Assembly: GCF_003425985.1 (NCBI RefSeq)
Contig: NZ_CP022985.1
Coordinates: 1,215,501 to 1,279,500, forward strand
Direction: 5' to 3'
Source of the DNA: Mariniflexile sp. TRM1-10
Lineage (GTDB): Bacteria > Bacteroidota > Bacteroidia > Flavobacteriales > Flavobacteriaceae
DNA: 64,000 nucleotides
Position numbers and translations under genes: made by a program
The notes under the pieces: model-generated
What the model was told of the DNA's origin: nothing
The model's database searches: none
The model's input: only the letters and a program-made list of their open reading frames with translations
Part shown: positions 1 to 8,083 of the stretch, in pieces
Position numbering within the stretch: the first letter of the stretch is position 1
How the letters are laid out: each line of letters begins with the position of its first letter

Positions 1-57
1 CGCTGCTTCCTTATCAAGGAATTTAACTATTATTTTATGCGCCTTAGACTTCTTCAT
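1..57 (-). CDS. Partial gene start, possibly FecR-like anti-sigma factor
   Basis: A minus-strand reading frame starts at the ATG at 57-55 and runs off the left edge after 19 codons. It begins MKKSKAHKIIVKFLDKEAA. It is divergent from the ECF sigma factor at 131. Bacteroidetes ECF sigma factors in polysaccharide loci are often next to a FecR-type anti-sigma gene, and the basic start followed by an IIVKFLxKxA stretch resembles the short N-terminal cytoplasmic domain of such proteins. That identity is inference from context and very little sequence; it could be any gene start. Confidence 0.4.
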   Translation of the reverse strand, partial: MKKSKAHKIIVKFLDKEAA

Positions 58-130
58 TTTGCATGTTTCTATTATTAATTACGTGATAATTTTTCTTACC
101 CCTCTATTTATATGATAATTTTTTTTAGAT

Positions 131-760
131 TTGTTTGCACATATAATAAAAATTTACAATAAAAAATTGGATTTTACTGAAAATATTACGTTAGCAAAAC
201 AATTAAATCTAGGCAATACAAAAGCTTACGATTTCTTAATGGATACCTATTATAAAAATTTATGTCGCTATGCTTTTACATTAACTCACGACAAAGGTAA
301 AGCTGAAGATATTGTTCAAAATGTGTTTGTGAAAATTTGGGTAAATAGAAAAAACATTAATTCTCATTTTATTATTAAAAATTACGTTTACAAATCGGTT
401 TACAATCAGTTTATAGATCAATTTAGAAAAAATAAACCCGTAATTTATTTAGAGAAAAAGTATTTAGAAGCTCTTGATTTGGTAGTTGAAAATGATTATG
501 AAAATTTAGATGAATTAACTCAACTGGTAAATGAAGAAATCATGAACTTGCCTCCTAAATGTAGAGAGATTTTTATACTTAATAAAAAAGATGGTTTAAC
601 GCATATTGAAATATCTGAATATTTAAACATATCCATAAAAACTGTTGAAGGTCACATGACAAGGGCATTTAAAGTCCTTGCAGATAAATTAACCCCTAAG
701 GTTGATGCTATTCTTTTTTTACTTTATGATTTTAAAAAAGAAATGAGTCAACTTAAATAA
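131..760 (+). CDS. ECF RNA polymerase sigma-70 factor, Bacteroidetes type
   Basis: About 209 residues. Sigma region 2 is visible around residues 25-95, with the conserved AEDIVQNVFVKIW segment at about 59-71. Region 4 is at about 135-200, with the LPPKCREIF and HIEISEYLNISIKTVEGH helix-turn-helix. Such factors direct transcription of outer-membrane uptake genes after release by an anti-sigma factor. The start is uncertain: the longest frame begins at a TTG at 131, another TTG lies at 167, and the first ATG is at 239, which would cut into region 2. A TAGATTTG box at 126-133 matches the Bacteroidetes -7 consensus TAnnTTTG and would favour a later start if it is real. No CAZyme gene is directly fused to it in an operon; its targets are unknown. 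Confidence 0.85.
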   Translation: MFAHIIKIYNKKLDFTENITLAKQLNLGNTKAYDFLMDTYYKNLCRYAFTLTHDKGKAEDIVQNVFVKIWVNRKNINSHFIIKNYVYKSVYNQFIDQFRKNKPVIYLEKKYLEALDLVVENDYENLDELTQLVNEEIMNLPPKCREIFILNKKDGLTHIEISEYLNISIKTVEGHMTRAFKVLADKLTPKVDAILFLLYDFKKEMSQLK

Positions 761-816
761 AAAGGTATTTTATTCTAAAATCTCCATCTTTAAAATAATA
801 TCTTTTCTTTAATGTT

Positions 817-955
817 TTAGTTATTATATACGACATCGTTCCAATCTGAAGCATCATTCATAATTGCTTAAAAACTCACACCTTTTTTAAGTACAGCTTT
901 TATTTCCCAAGTTCTACTCACACTAGAATTAAAATTGAACCATATGCCCAAACAG
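817..955 (-). pseudogene. Possible decayed gene tail
   Basis: Between the sigma factor and the GH28 gene the minus strand holds two adjacent protein-like but startless pieces. One is open through about 955-868 and reads ...WFNFNSSVSRTWEIKAVL... before a TAA. The other, 861-817, begins MNDASDWNDVVYNN before a TAA. Their composition looks coding rather than random, and together they could be the frameshifted C-terminus of a lost gene. The family was not recognised. The rest of the 761-1028 gap holds only the CAGGAT-repeat promoter region. Confidence 0.25.
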
Positions 956-1003
956 GATGCCACAGGATAGAATTAATTAATGCATGCTCTATTTTTACTA
1001 AAT
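951..1003 (+). promoter_or_regulatory. CAGGAT direct-repeat promoter region, copy 1 (GH28 gene)
   Basis: ACAGGATGCCACAGGATAG at 952-970 holds two CAGGAT half-sites spaced 10 bp apart, about one helical turn. A TATTTTTACTAAA box begins at 990, 38 bp after the first A. The same arrangement recurs at 2422 and 15932. The box resembles the Bacteroidetes -7 element and lies 39 bp before the GH28 ATG. Promoter function and the identity of the binding protein are inferred. Confidence 0.5.
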
Positions 1004-1028
1004 GCTAAAAGCATTAACTAAAGGATCT

Positions 1029-2405
1029 ATGAAAATAACTAAAACACTGCTACTTATTTTAATCCCCATAATATTTTCATGTAAAAAAGAAGATACTCAT
1101 ATTAAAATAATAGAAATACAAGTTGAAGCACCTTTTGAAATGCCCACTATTAAGGTACCCGACTTTAGCAACTGTAAGCAATTTTTAATTACAGATTTTG
1201 GAGCGGTTCAAGGTGACAAAGAACTCACATCTAATGCCATTTCAAAAGCCATTGATGAAGCAAACAAAATTGGCGGTGGCATCGTTATAATTCCTAAGGG
1301 CGAATGGCTTACTAAAAAAATTCATTTGAAAAGCCATGTTAATCTACATGTAAACAAAGATGCCATATTGCTTTTTTCTGAAAATCCTAAGGACTATTTA
1401 CCGGCAGTACACACCACTTGGGAAGGCATGGAATGTTACAACTATTCACCTCTAATATATGCCTATGAGTGTAAAAATATTGCTATTACAGGTGAAGGAA
1501 AGCTAAAAGCCAAAATGGCTATTTGGGAAACATGGTTTGCACGCCCAAAATCACATATGAACAGCTTAAAAAGGCTTTACTACTTAGCATCTTATAACAA
1601 ACCCGTTGAAGAACGTCAAATGGTTAACGATTCTGCTAACTTCCGCCCACACTTTATTCAATTTAACCGCAGTGAAAATATTTTACTTGAAGGTGTTTCT
1701 ATTGAAAACAGTCCGTTTTGGACCATTCACCCTTACCTTTCTAAAAACATGCTTATTAAAAATGTAAAAGTGAAAGCTCATGGACATAATAATGATGGTG
1801 TTGACCCAGAGATGAGTCAAAACATCCTAATTGAAGATTGTATTTTTGATCAAGGAGATGATGCCATTGCCGTAAAATCTGGAAGAAACCAAGATGCCTG
1901 GCGATTAAACACCCCTTCAAAAAACATCGTCATGAGAAATTGTACCATGAAAAACGGTCACCAATTATTGGCCATAGGCAGCGAATTATCTGGTGGTATA
2001 GAGAATGTGTTTGTTGAAAATTGTAATGTGGTTGATGGTGCTAAAATGTTTCACTTGGTATTTATAAAAACCAATGAGCGTCGTGGCGGCTATGTAAAAA
2101 ATATATACGTAGAAAATATTAAGGCAGGCAGCATACAAAATGGTGTTCTAGGTATAGAAACCGATGTGCTATACCAATGGCGGGACTTAGTGCCTACTAT
2201 AGAACGTAAGCTAACCCCCATAGAACATGTTTATTTAAAAAACATAAGGGCTACCAAAACCGAATACGTATCAAAAATCACAGGACAAGCTGAACTTCCT
2301 ATAAAAAATATTTTTCTAAACTATGTCGTTGTAGATTCCATTACAAGCGAAAAACACATTCATGACCATGTTGTTAATTTTAGTGAGTTATCAAAAACAG
2401 AATAA
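1029..2405 (+). CDS. GH28 polygalacturonase-type glycoside hydrolase, lipoprotein
   Basis: Family GH28 enzymes hydrolyse galacturonic acid linkages in homogalacturonan or rhamnogalacturonan. The start at 1029 gives 458 residues opening with a lipoprotein signal (MKITKTLLL...LIPIIFSC, Cys about 18), so the enzyme is probably tethered to the cell surface or periplasmic face. The right-handed beta-helix shows the GH28 catalytic set: NNDGVD at about 254-259 (Asp 256 and 259), QGDD at about 275-278 and NGH at about 309-311. A longer frame from a TTG at 1002 adds nine residues before the signal and is less likely. First gene of the plus-strand CAZyme block; a CAGGAT-repeat promoter region lies just upstream. 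Confidence 0.93.
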   Translation: MKITKTLLLILIPIIFSCKKEDTHIKIIEIQVEAPFEMPTIKVPDFSNCKQFLITDFGAVQGDKELTSNAISKAIDEANKIGGGIVIIPKGEWLTKKIHLKSHVNLHVNKDAILLFSENPKDYLPAVHTTWEGMECYNYSPLIYAYECKNIAITGEGKLKAKMAIWETWFARPKSHMNSLKRLYYLASYNKPVEERQMVNDSANFRPHFIQFNRSENILLEGVSIENSPFWTIHPYLSKNMLIKNVKVKAHGHNNDGVDPEMSQNILIEDCIFDQGDDAIAVKSGRNQDAWRLNTPSKNIVMRNCTMKNGHQLLAIGSELSGGIENVFVENCNVVDGAKMFHLVFIKTNERRGGYVKNIYVENIKAGSIQNGVLGIETDVLYQWRDLVPTIERKLTPIEHVYLKNIRATKTEYVSKITGQAELPIKNIFLNYVVVDSITSEKHIHDHVVNFSELSKTE

Positions 2406-2421
2406 CAATTGTTAAACAGGT

Positions 2422-2473
2422 AACAGGATGCCACAGGATAGAGTTTATTGTGGCAAGTTATATTTTTACTAAA
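2422..2473 (+). promoter_or_regulatory. CAGGAT direct-repeat promoter region, copy 2 (PL22 gene)
   Basis: ACAGGATGCCACAGGATAG recurs exactly at 2423-2441, preceded by a further CAGG at 2416. TATTTTTACTAAA begins at 2461, again 38 bp after the first A. The PL22 gene begins at 2639, so a transcript from here would have a leader of about 160 bases containing the hairpin at 2538-2581. Confidence 0.5.
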
Positions 2474-2537
2474 ATATCCTGTTGGATGTAGTTGATTATA
2501 TTAAAATTTAAAGTCAATTATAACACAACTACCAGTC

Positions 2538-2581
2538 TAAGCTTGTCGAAGACATTCAAAAGATGTATTTCGACAAGCTTA
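2538..2581. repeat. AAGCTTGTCGAA inverted repeat
   Basis: A perfect 13-bp inverted repeat, TAAGCTTGTCGAA at 2538-2550 and TTCGACAAGCTTA at 2569-2581, encloses an 18-base loop. It lies in the leader of the PL22 gene. One arm occurs again alone at 41688-41700, so this belongs to a dispersed short-repeat family. It has no T-run after either arm and so is not a typical terminator. Confidence 0.6.
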
Positions 2582-2638
2582 ATGTGTCAATAGAAATAAA
2601 ATTAAATAAGTATCTCTTTTGATACTAATATAAAAAAG

Positions 2639-3907
2639 ATGAAACCTATTAAAACCCTCCTACTATTCTTAATTTTGATAAGCTTCTCTTGTAAAGGAAA
2701 ACTAACCAAATCGGATGCAGCCAAAGACGCTAAAACAACTAGCATTCAAATTCCTATAATGCAAACAAGCAAAGCAAGTTCGTTAGCTAAAGTTTGGATA
2801 GATTCTACTACCGGACATAAAATAGAAAAATTGGTAAATAGAGCTGGCGATAACCGTAGTTTTTATTTCCATAACAATCCATTTTTAAAATCGGAAGACG
2901 GCAACAGCGATTTAATGATTTTCTCTGGAAGCACAGAAACGGGCAACCAGTTTTTTTCAGTCAATTTAAAAACAAAAAACATAGACCAAATTACCACAAG
3001 AAAAGGCCATAAAAGAGGTGAGATTCTTGGCAAAAAAACACGAAAAGTGTTTTATATGATACAAGACAGTGTTTTTGCAACCCATATTGATACCCATAAA
3101 ACTGAATTCATTTACAAATTCAGTAACGATGTTATTGGTTCTGTCACCAGTTTAAACGCTGATGAAACTTTATTGGGTGGCGCTTTAATAACCAAGGAAG
3201 AAAACGATATTTTTAAAAAGAATCCTAAAAAATCGGATTATTTTGACAAAATTTATGAAGCAAAGCTTAAAAGAAGCCTTATCACCATCCATGTGAATAC
3301 TAAGGAATTTAATAAAATTTATTCTGAAAACGCTTGGTTAAACCACATCCAATTTTCACCAACAGACCCCGATTTATTAATGTATTGCCATGAAGGACCT
3401 TGGCATAAAGTAGATCGTATTTGGAACATCCATATAAAAACAAAAAAGAATGAACTAATTCATAAAAGAACCGTTTACAGAGAAATTGCGGGTCATGAAT
3501 TTTTTAGCCCTGACGGAAACACCATTTGGTTCGACCTTCAAATTCCCAGAGGTGAAACCTTTTATTTAGCAGGAAAACATTTAGATACGGGAGAAGAAAC
3601 CAAATATGCCTTAAAACGGGACGAATGGTCTATACATTTCAATATATCACCAGATCAAAAAACCTTTGCTGGCGATGGTGGCGATGAAGGTCAGGTGGCC
3701 CATGCTAAAGATGGCATGTGGCTTTACCATTTTACACCGAAAGGAGACAGTTTGGTTTCAACTAAATTGGCAAACATGAAAAATCACGATTATGATCTAG
3801 AACCAAACGTTCACTTTTCTCCAGATGGAAAACAAATTATTTTTAGAGCCAATTTTGAAGGAAGCACACAAATTTATGCTGTAGACATTGAAAAACCTTC
3901 CTTATAA
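2639..3907 (+). CDS. ogl: Oligogalacturonate lyase, PL22, lipoprotein
   Basis: PL22 enzymes cleave short oligogalacturonides by beta-elimination, yielding 4-deoxy-5-keto-uronate products that feed into KDG formation. The 422 residues open with a lipoprotein signal (LILISFSC). The body matches the seven-bladed propeller family throughout, with SFYFHNNPFL near residue 80, TLNADETLLGGA near 178, ENAWLNHIQFSPTDP near 230, GHEFFSPDG near 285, GQVAHAKDG near 350 and LEPNVHFSPDG near 385. The GHEF and QVAH segments correspond to the regions carrying the metal ligands in characterised members. A lipoprotein signal is notable because many PL22 enzymes are cytoplasmic; here the depolymerisation step appears periplasmic or surface-bound. 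Confidence 0.92.
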   Translation: MKPIKTLLLFLILISFSCKGKLTKSDAAKDAKTTSIQIPIMQTSKASSLAKVWIDSTTGHKIEKLVNRAGDNRSFYFHNNPFLKSEDGNSDLMIFSGSTETGNQFFSVNLKTKNIDQITTRKGHKRGEILGKKTRKVFYMIQDSVFATHIDTHKTEFIYKFSNDVIGSVTSLNADETLLGGALITKEENDIFKKNPKKSDYFDKIYEAKLKRSLITIHVNTKEFNKIYSENAWLNHIQFSPTDPDLLMYCHEGPWHKVDRIWNIHIKTKKNELIHKRTVYREIAGHEFFSPDGNTIWFDLQIPRGETFYLAGKHLDTGEETKYALKRDEWSIHFNISPDQKTFAGDGGDEGQVAHAKDGMWLYHFTPKGDSLVSTKLANMKNHDYDLEPNVHFSPDGKQIIFRANFEGSTQIYAVDIEKPSL

Positions 3908-3984
3908 ATTTCAAACCAACTCAAATTTATAATCATTTGAAAAGTTTATTTTTAAAAACCAATACATACTAAAGCATTAAATAA

Positions 3985-6720
3985 ATGAAAATTAAGTTTA
4001 AACACGCACTCCTATTTTTAGCCTTTATATCTTTTTTTACCTGTAAAGTGAATGACCAAGACAAAGCATCGCCTTGGCCAGAACAAAGCAATGTAAACAA
4101 ACCTTGGACACGTTGGTGGTGGATGGGTAGCGCCGTAGATAAACCCAACATTAAATCGAGTTTAATAGATTTTCATAAAGCCGGTATTGGTGGTGTAGAA
4201 ATAACGCCCATTTATGGTGTAAAAGGACAAGAAGACAATTTTATTGATTACCTATCGCCAAAATGGGTAGATATGCTAAATTACACCATTACAGTGGCCG
4301 ATAGTTTGGACATGCAAGTTGATATGGTTTTAGGTACAGGCTGGCCTTATGGTGGTCCACAAGTTACTGCTAATAATGCCGCAACAAAATTATTGGTTGA
4401 AACTTATGAAGTAAAAAAAGATGAAACTTTCAATAAAGAAATTATTGCACAAAACGATAAAAACAAAGATATCGCACAACTACTAAATGTTTTAGCCTAT
4501 GGCAGCGACTCATCCTATGTAGATTTAACCTCAAATTTAAAAGGAAACCATTTAGAATGGAAAGCAACAAATACCAATTACACCATTTATGCCGTTTTTG
4601 CTGGTAAAACAGGGCAACAGGTTAAACGTGCTGCTCCCGGTGGAAGTGGATTTACCTTAGACCACTATTCATCTGAAGCATTATTCACGTACACCGAACC
4701 TTTTAACAAAGCACTTAAAGGTTTTGAAGGTAGATTACGCGCTATTTTTAACGACAGTTACGAAGTGTATGGCACCGATTTTACTCCGCTATTTTTTGGA
4801 GAATTTGAATCACGCCGTGGCTATGATTTAAGACCCTATTTACCACAATTATTAGATAATGAAGACACCGAAATTGGTAATAGAATAAAAAGCGATTATA
4901 GAGAAACCATATCAGATTTACTATTAAACAAATTTGATATTCCTTGGACAAATTGGGCACATTTTAAAAACTTTAAAACAAAGTTACAAGCACATGGGTC
5001 GCCCGGGAATTTAATAGATTTATATGCTTCTGCCGATATTCCAGAATGTGAAACTTTTGGCTCCATGCCTTATGATATCCCAGGGTTTAGACGGGAACAA
5101 GAAGATATTAGAGAAGGCGATGCCGATCCTGTTATGTTGAAGTTTTCATCATCGGCAGCACATATTTCGGGCAAACCTTTAACCTCATCAGAAACATTTA
5201 CTTGGCTACGTGACCATTTTAAAACAGCATTGTCCCAATGCAAACCTGAAGTTGAAGATTTATTTTTAAACGGTATAAACCATGTGTTTTTACATGGCTC
5301 TACCTACTCGCCAAAACAAGCCGAATGGCCTGGATGGAAATTCTATGCATCGGTTAACTTTAACCCTACCAATACCATTTGGGAAGATGTGCCTTCACTG
5401 TTTTCTTATATAGCGAACTGCCAATCGATGCTTCAATCGGGAAAACCAGACAATGAAACCCTATTGTATTGGCCTATTTATGATACTTGGGGCAAAAACT
5501 TAGGAGGAAACTTATTTTTTCAATTTAAAATCCACTCTTTAGATGAATGGTTGCACGATACACCATTTTACAACACAACAAAAAAGTTAATGGACAACGG
5601 CTATGGCGTCGATTTTATTTCCGATAATTTTATTGCACAAGCAACTTTTAAAGACGGACTGATTATGCTTCCGGGAGGCAACTACAAATCGTTAGTCATT
5701 CCTAATTGCGAAAAAATGCCAATGGCGACTTTAGAAAAGTTAATAGCATTAAAAAAGTCGGGCGCACCTATTATTTTTGAAGGCTTACCAAATTCGGTTC
5801 CAGGATTTTATAATTACGAAGCGAAAAACTCAAAATTATCACAAGTAATTTCAGAAAACAGCGGTCTTTTAAGCCTAACTTCAAACGTGTTTAAAGATTT
5901 AGAAACGGCAAAGGTTTACCCAGAAACTTTAGTTAAAACAGGGTTGAAATTTATTAAAAGAGCTATTGATGGTGAAAAAATATACTATATAGTTAATCAC
6001 ACATCCCAAATTATAGATGATTATATTCCACTGGCCATAGAAAACAAAGAAGTCATCATTTTAGACCCTTTAACTAAAAAATATGGCAATGCCCTTGTAA
6101 AAAAAGAAACCAATGCTACCTTAGTAAAACTTCGTATAGAACCCGGGCAATCGTTTATTCTTAAAACAGAAAACACTAAATCTTATCAAAATTGGAATTA
6201 TTTTAAAGCCAGCGAAAATCCCATAGAACTAAAAGGTGACTGGCAAATTAGTTTTGAAAAAGGAGGACCGGAATTGCCTCCATCGGCTAAAATAAACACG
6301 TTACAATCTTGGACTACTTTAAGCCCTGAGGCAGAAGCTTTCTCAGGCACTGCACTTTACACCTTGAAATTTAATGCGCCAAATGTTGAGGCAGACAATT
6401 GGAAATTAAATCTAGGTGATGTTAGGGAAAGTGCTAAAGTTTGGCTTAACGGGAATTATATTGGAAATCTTTGGTCTGTACCTTTCAGCATCAATTTAGG
6501 ACAACTAAAAAAAGGGGAAAATGAATTAAAAGTACAGGTTACCAATCTTGCTGCCAATAGAATCCGTGCCAAAGAACTTAGAGGTGAAGAATGGAAAATT
6601 TTCTATGAAATCAATATGGTAGATAAAGACTATAATAAGTTTGACGCTACAAAATGGCAACCCATGCCTTCTGGTTTACTGGGCCCCATTTCAATAACGC
6701 CTTTAAAAGAAACTGAATAA
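3985..6720 (+). CDS. GH106 alpha-L-rhamnosidase-like glycoside hydrolase, lipoprotein
   Basis: GH106 enzymes remove alpha-L-rhamnose from rhamnogalacturonans and related glycans. The protein is 911 residues, with a lipoprotein signal (LAFISFFTC). The family N-terminal signature is clear: KPWTRWWWMGSAVDKPN at about 38-54, GIGGVEITPIYGVKGQE at about 67-83 and MVLGTGWPYGGP at about 114-125. A C-terminal beta-sandwich (about 745-890) has the sugar-binding-like pattern KVWLNGNYIGNLWSVPF. It is somewhat shorter than many family members, which often exceed 1,000 residues, but no break is visible. It follows PL22 after 77 bp and probably shares its transcript. Confidence 0.88.
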   Translation: MKIKFKHALLFLAFISFFTCKVNDQDKASPWPEQSNVNKPWTRWWWMGSAVDKPNIKSSLIDFHKAGIGGVEITPIYGVKGQEDNFIDYLSPKWVDMLNYTITVADSLDMQVDMVLGTGWPYGGPQVTANNAATKLLVETYEVKKDETFNKEIIAQNDKNKDIAQLLNVLAYGSDSSYVDLTSNLKGNHLEWKATNTNYTIYAVFAGKTGQQVKRAAPGGSGFTLDHYSSEALFTYTEPFNKALKGFEGRLRAIFNDSYEVYGTDFTPLFFGEFESRRGYDLRPYLPQLLDNEDTEIGNRIKSDYRETISDLLLNKFDIPWTNWAHFKNFKTKLQAHGSPGNLIDLYASADIPECETFGSMPYDIPGFRREQEDIREGDADPVMLKFSSSAAHISGKPLTSSETFTWLRDHFKTALSQCKPEVEDLFLNGINHVFLHGSTYSPKQAEWPGWKFYASVNFNPTNTIWEDVPSLFSYIANCQSMLQSGKPDNETLLYWPIYDTWGKNLGGNLFFQFKIHSLDEWLHDTPFYNTTKKLMDNGYGVDFISDNFIAQATFKDGLIMLPGGNYKSLVIPNCEKMPMATLEKLIALKKSGAPIIFEGLPNSVPGFYNYEAKNSKLSQVISENSGLLSLTSNVFKDLETAKVYPETLVKTGLKFIKRAIDGEKIYYIVNHTSQIIDDYIPLAIENKEVIILDPLTKKYGNALVKKETNATLVKLRIEPGQSFILKTENTKSYQNWNYFKASENPIELKGDWQISFEKGGPELPPSAKINTLQSWTTLSPEAEAFSGTALYTLKFNAPNVEADNWKLNLGDVRESAKVWLNGNYIGNLWSVPFSINLGQLKKGENELKVQVTNLAANRIRAKELRGEEWKIFYEINMVDKDYNKFDATKWQPMPSGLLGPISITPLKETE

Positions 6721-6742
6721 AATTTAAACAATATAAAATAAA

Positions 6743-6792
6743 ACATCCATATACGGTTTCACGATATATATGGGAATGATATATGGATGTTC
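6743..6792. terminator. Imperfect hairpin between GH106 and GH105 genes
   Basis: Left arm AACATCCATATA and right arm TATATGGATGTT can pair across a loop of about 25 bases. No long T-run follows, so it may be a transcript-stabilising or processing structure rather than a strong terminator. A short AGCGCAGTCGAAG segment follows at about 6806-6818, a sequence type common in flavobacterial intergenic repeats. Confidence 0.4.
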
Positions 6793-6850
6793 CAAGCCTG
6801 TGCTGAGCGCAGTCGAAGCATGACCAAATTAAAATAATAAATATAAACAG

Positions 6851-7975
6851 ATGAAAAGATCACTTTTATTTATAAGCCTGGGCTTCTTAATTGCTCAAAT
6901 ATCATTTGGCCAACAGCCTTTTAATAAAAAAGAGGTATTGGCACAAATGGAATTAGCCAACAAATACTTTATGGAAAAATGGCCAGATGTGGGCAAAACC
7001 ATAGTAACCAATAGAGAACGTCCAAGCAATATATGGACGCGCGGGGTGTATTATGAAGGTTTAATGGCTTTATATGAAATTTACCCAAGAGAAGCCTATT
7101 ATGATTATGCTTATGCGTGGTCTGAATTTCACAATTGGGGTTTTAGAAACGGTAACGCCAACCGCAATGCAGACGATTATTGTGCCGCTCAAACCTATAT
7201 AGATTTATACAATTTAGAACCAGATCCTAAGAAACTTAAAAACACAAAGTCTTGCATAAACATGTTGCTTAATACCCCACAGTTAGACGATTGGTCATGG
7301 ATTGATGCCATACAAATGGGCATGCCTGTGTTTGCGAAATTGGGTGTGTTAGAAAACGATAATCGCTATTATGAGAAAATGTACGACATGTACATGTACA
7401 CAAGAAACAAGCATGGTGATAACGGACTTTTTAACCCAAAAGATGGGTTGTGGTGGCGCGATGCCGATTTCGACCCGCCTTACACAGAACCTAATGGCGA
7501 AGATTCCTATTGGAGCCGTGGTAATGGTTGGGTAATTGCGGCATTGGCAAAAGTATTGGCTATCATTCCTGAAGATGCTCCACACAGAAAACAATATATT
7601 GTCGATTTAAAATCGATGGCAGAAGCTTTAGTGCCAATACAAAGAAAAGATGGCTTTTGGAACGTAAGCTTGCACGACCCAAACCATTATGGTGGTAAAG
7701 AAACCTCGGGTACTGCCCTATTTGTTTATGGCATGGCTTATGGTGTAAACAACGGTATTTTAGATAAAAACAAATACTTGCCTGTAATAGAAAAAGCTTG
7801 GAATGCCATGATTAAGGAAGCCTTACACAAAAATGGCTTTTTAGGTTACTTGCAATCTACAGGAAAAGAACCTAAAGATGGACAACCATTGTCTTATGAT
7901 AAAGTTCCTGATTTTGAAGATTATGGTTTAGGATGTTTTCTATTAGCTGGAGCTGAAATTTATAGAATGCAGTAA
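6851..7975 (+). CDS. GH105 unsaturated rhamnogalacturonyl hydrolase
   Basis: GH105 enzymes hydrate and release the unsaturated uronic acid left at the non-reducing end by PL4, PL9, PL11 or PL22 lyases. The protein has 374 residues, close to the family norm, and begins with a Sec signal peptide (LLFISLGFLIAQISFGQ). The alpha/alpha-barrel signatures are visible: WTRGVYYEGLMALYE near 58-72, RNADDYCAAQTY near 103-114 carrying the catalytic Asp candidate, SYWSRGNGW near 219-227 and KETSGTALFVYGMAYG near 284-299. It fits directly downstream of the lyases encoded in this locus (PL22, PL4). It is probably periplasmic. Confidence 0.93.
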   Translation: MKRSLLFISLGFLIAQISFGQQPFNKKEVLAQMELANKYFMEKWPDVGKTIVTNRERPSNIWTRGVYYEGLMALYEIYPREAYYDYAYAWSEFHNWGFRNGNANRNADDYCAAQTYIDLYNLEPDPKKLKNTKSCINMLLNTPQLDDWSWIDAIQMGMPVFAKLGVLENDNRYYEKMYDMYMYTRNKHGDNGLFNPKDGLWWRDADFDPPYTEPNGEDSYWSRGNGWVIAALAKVLAIIPEDAPHRKQYIVDLKSMAEALVPIQRKDGFWNVSLHDPNHYGGKETSGTALFVYGMAYGVNNGILDKNKYLPVIEKAWNAMIKEALHKNGFLGYLQSTGKEPKDGQPLSYDKVPDFEDYGLGCFLLAGAEIYRMQ

Positions 7976-8083
7976 ATTATAAAACACCCAGTAACAATCT
8001 GCCTTCCCCCAACGGGTAGATTTGTAAACCAAATGATAATTAAATATTATATTTAGCCTTTAAAAAACAATAAGCATTAATAG

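Noticed and set aside
6806..6818. AGCGCAGTCGAAG as an operator of the GH105 gene
   Set aside because: It looks like a general flavobacterial intergenic repeat and is not shared with other genes of the locus.
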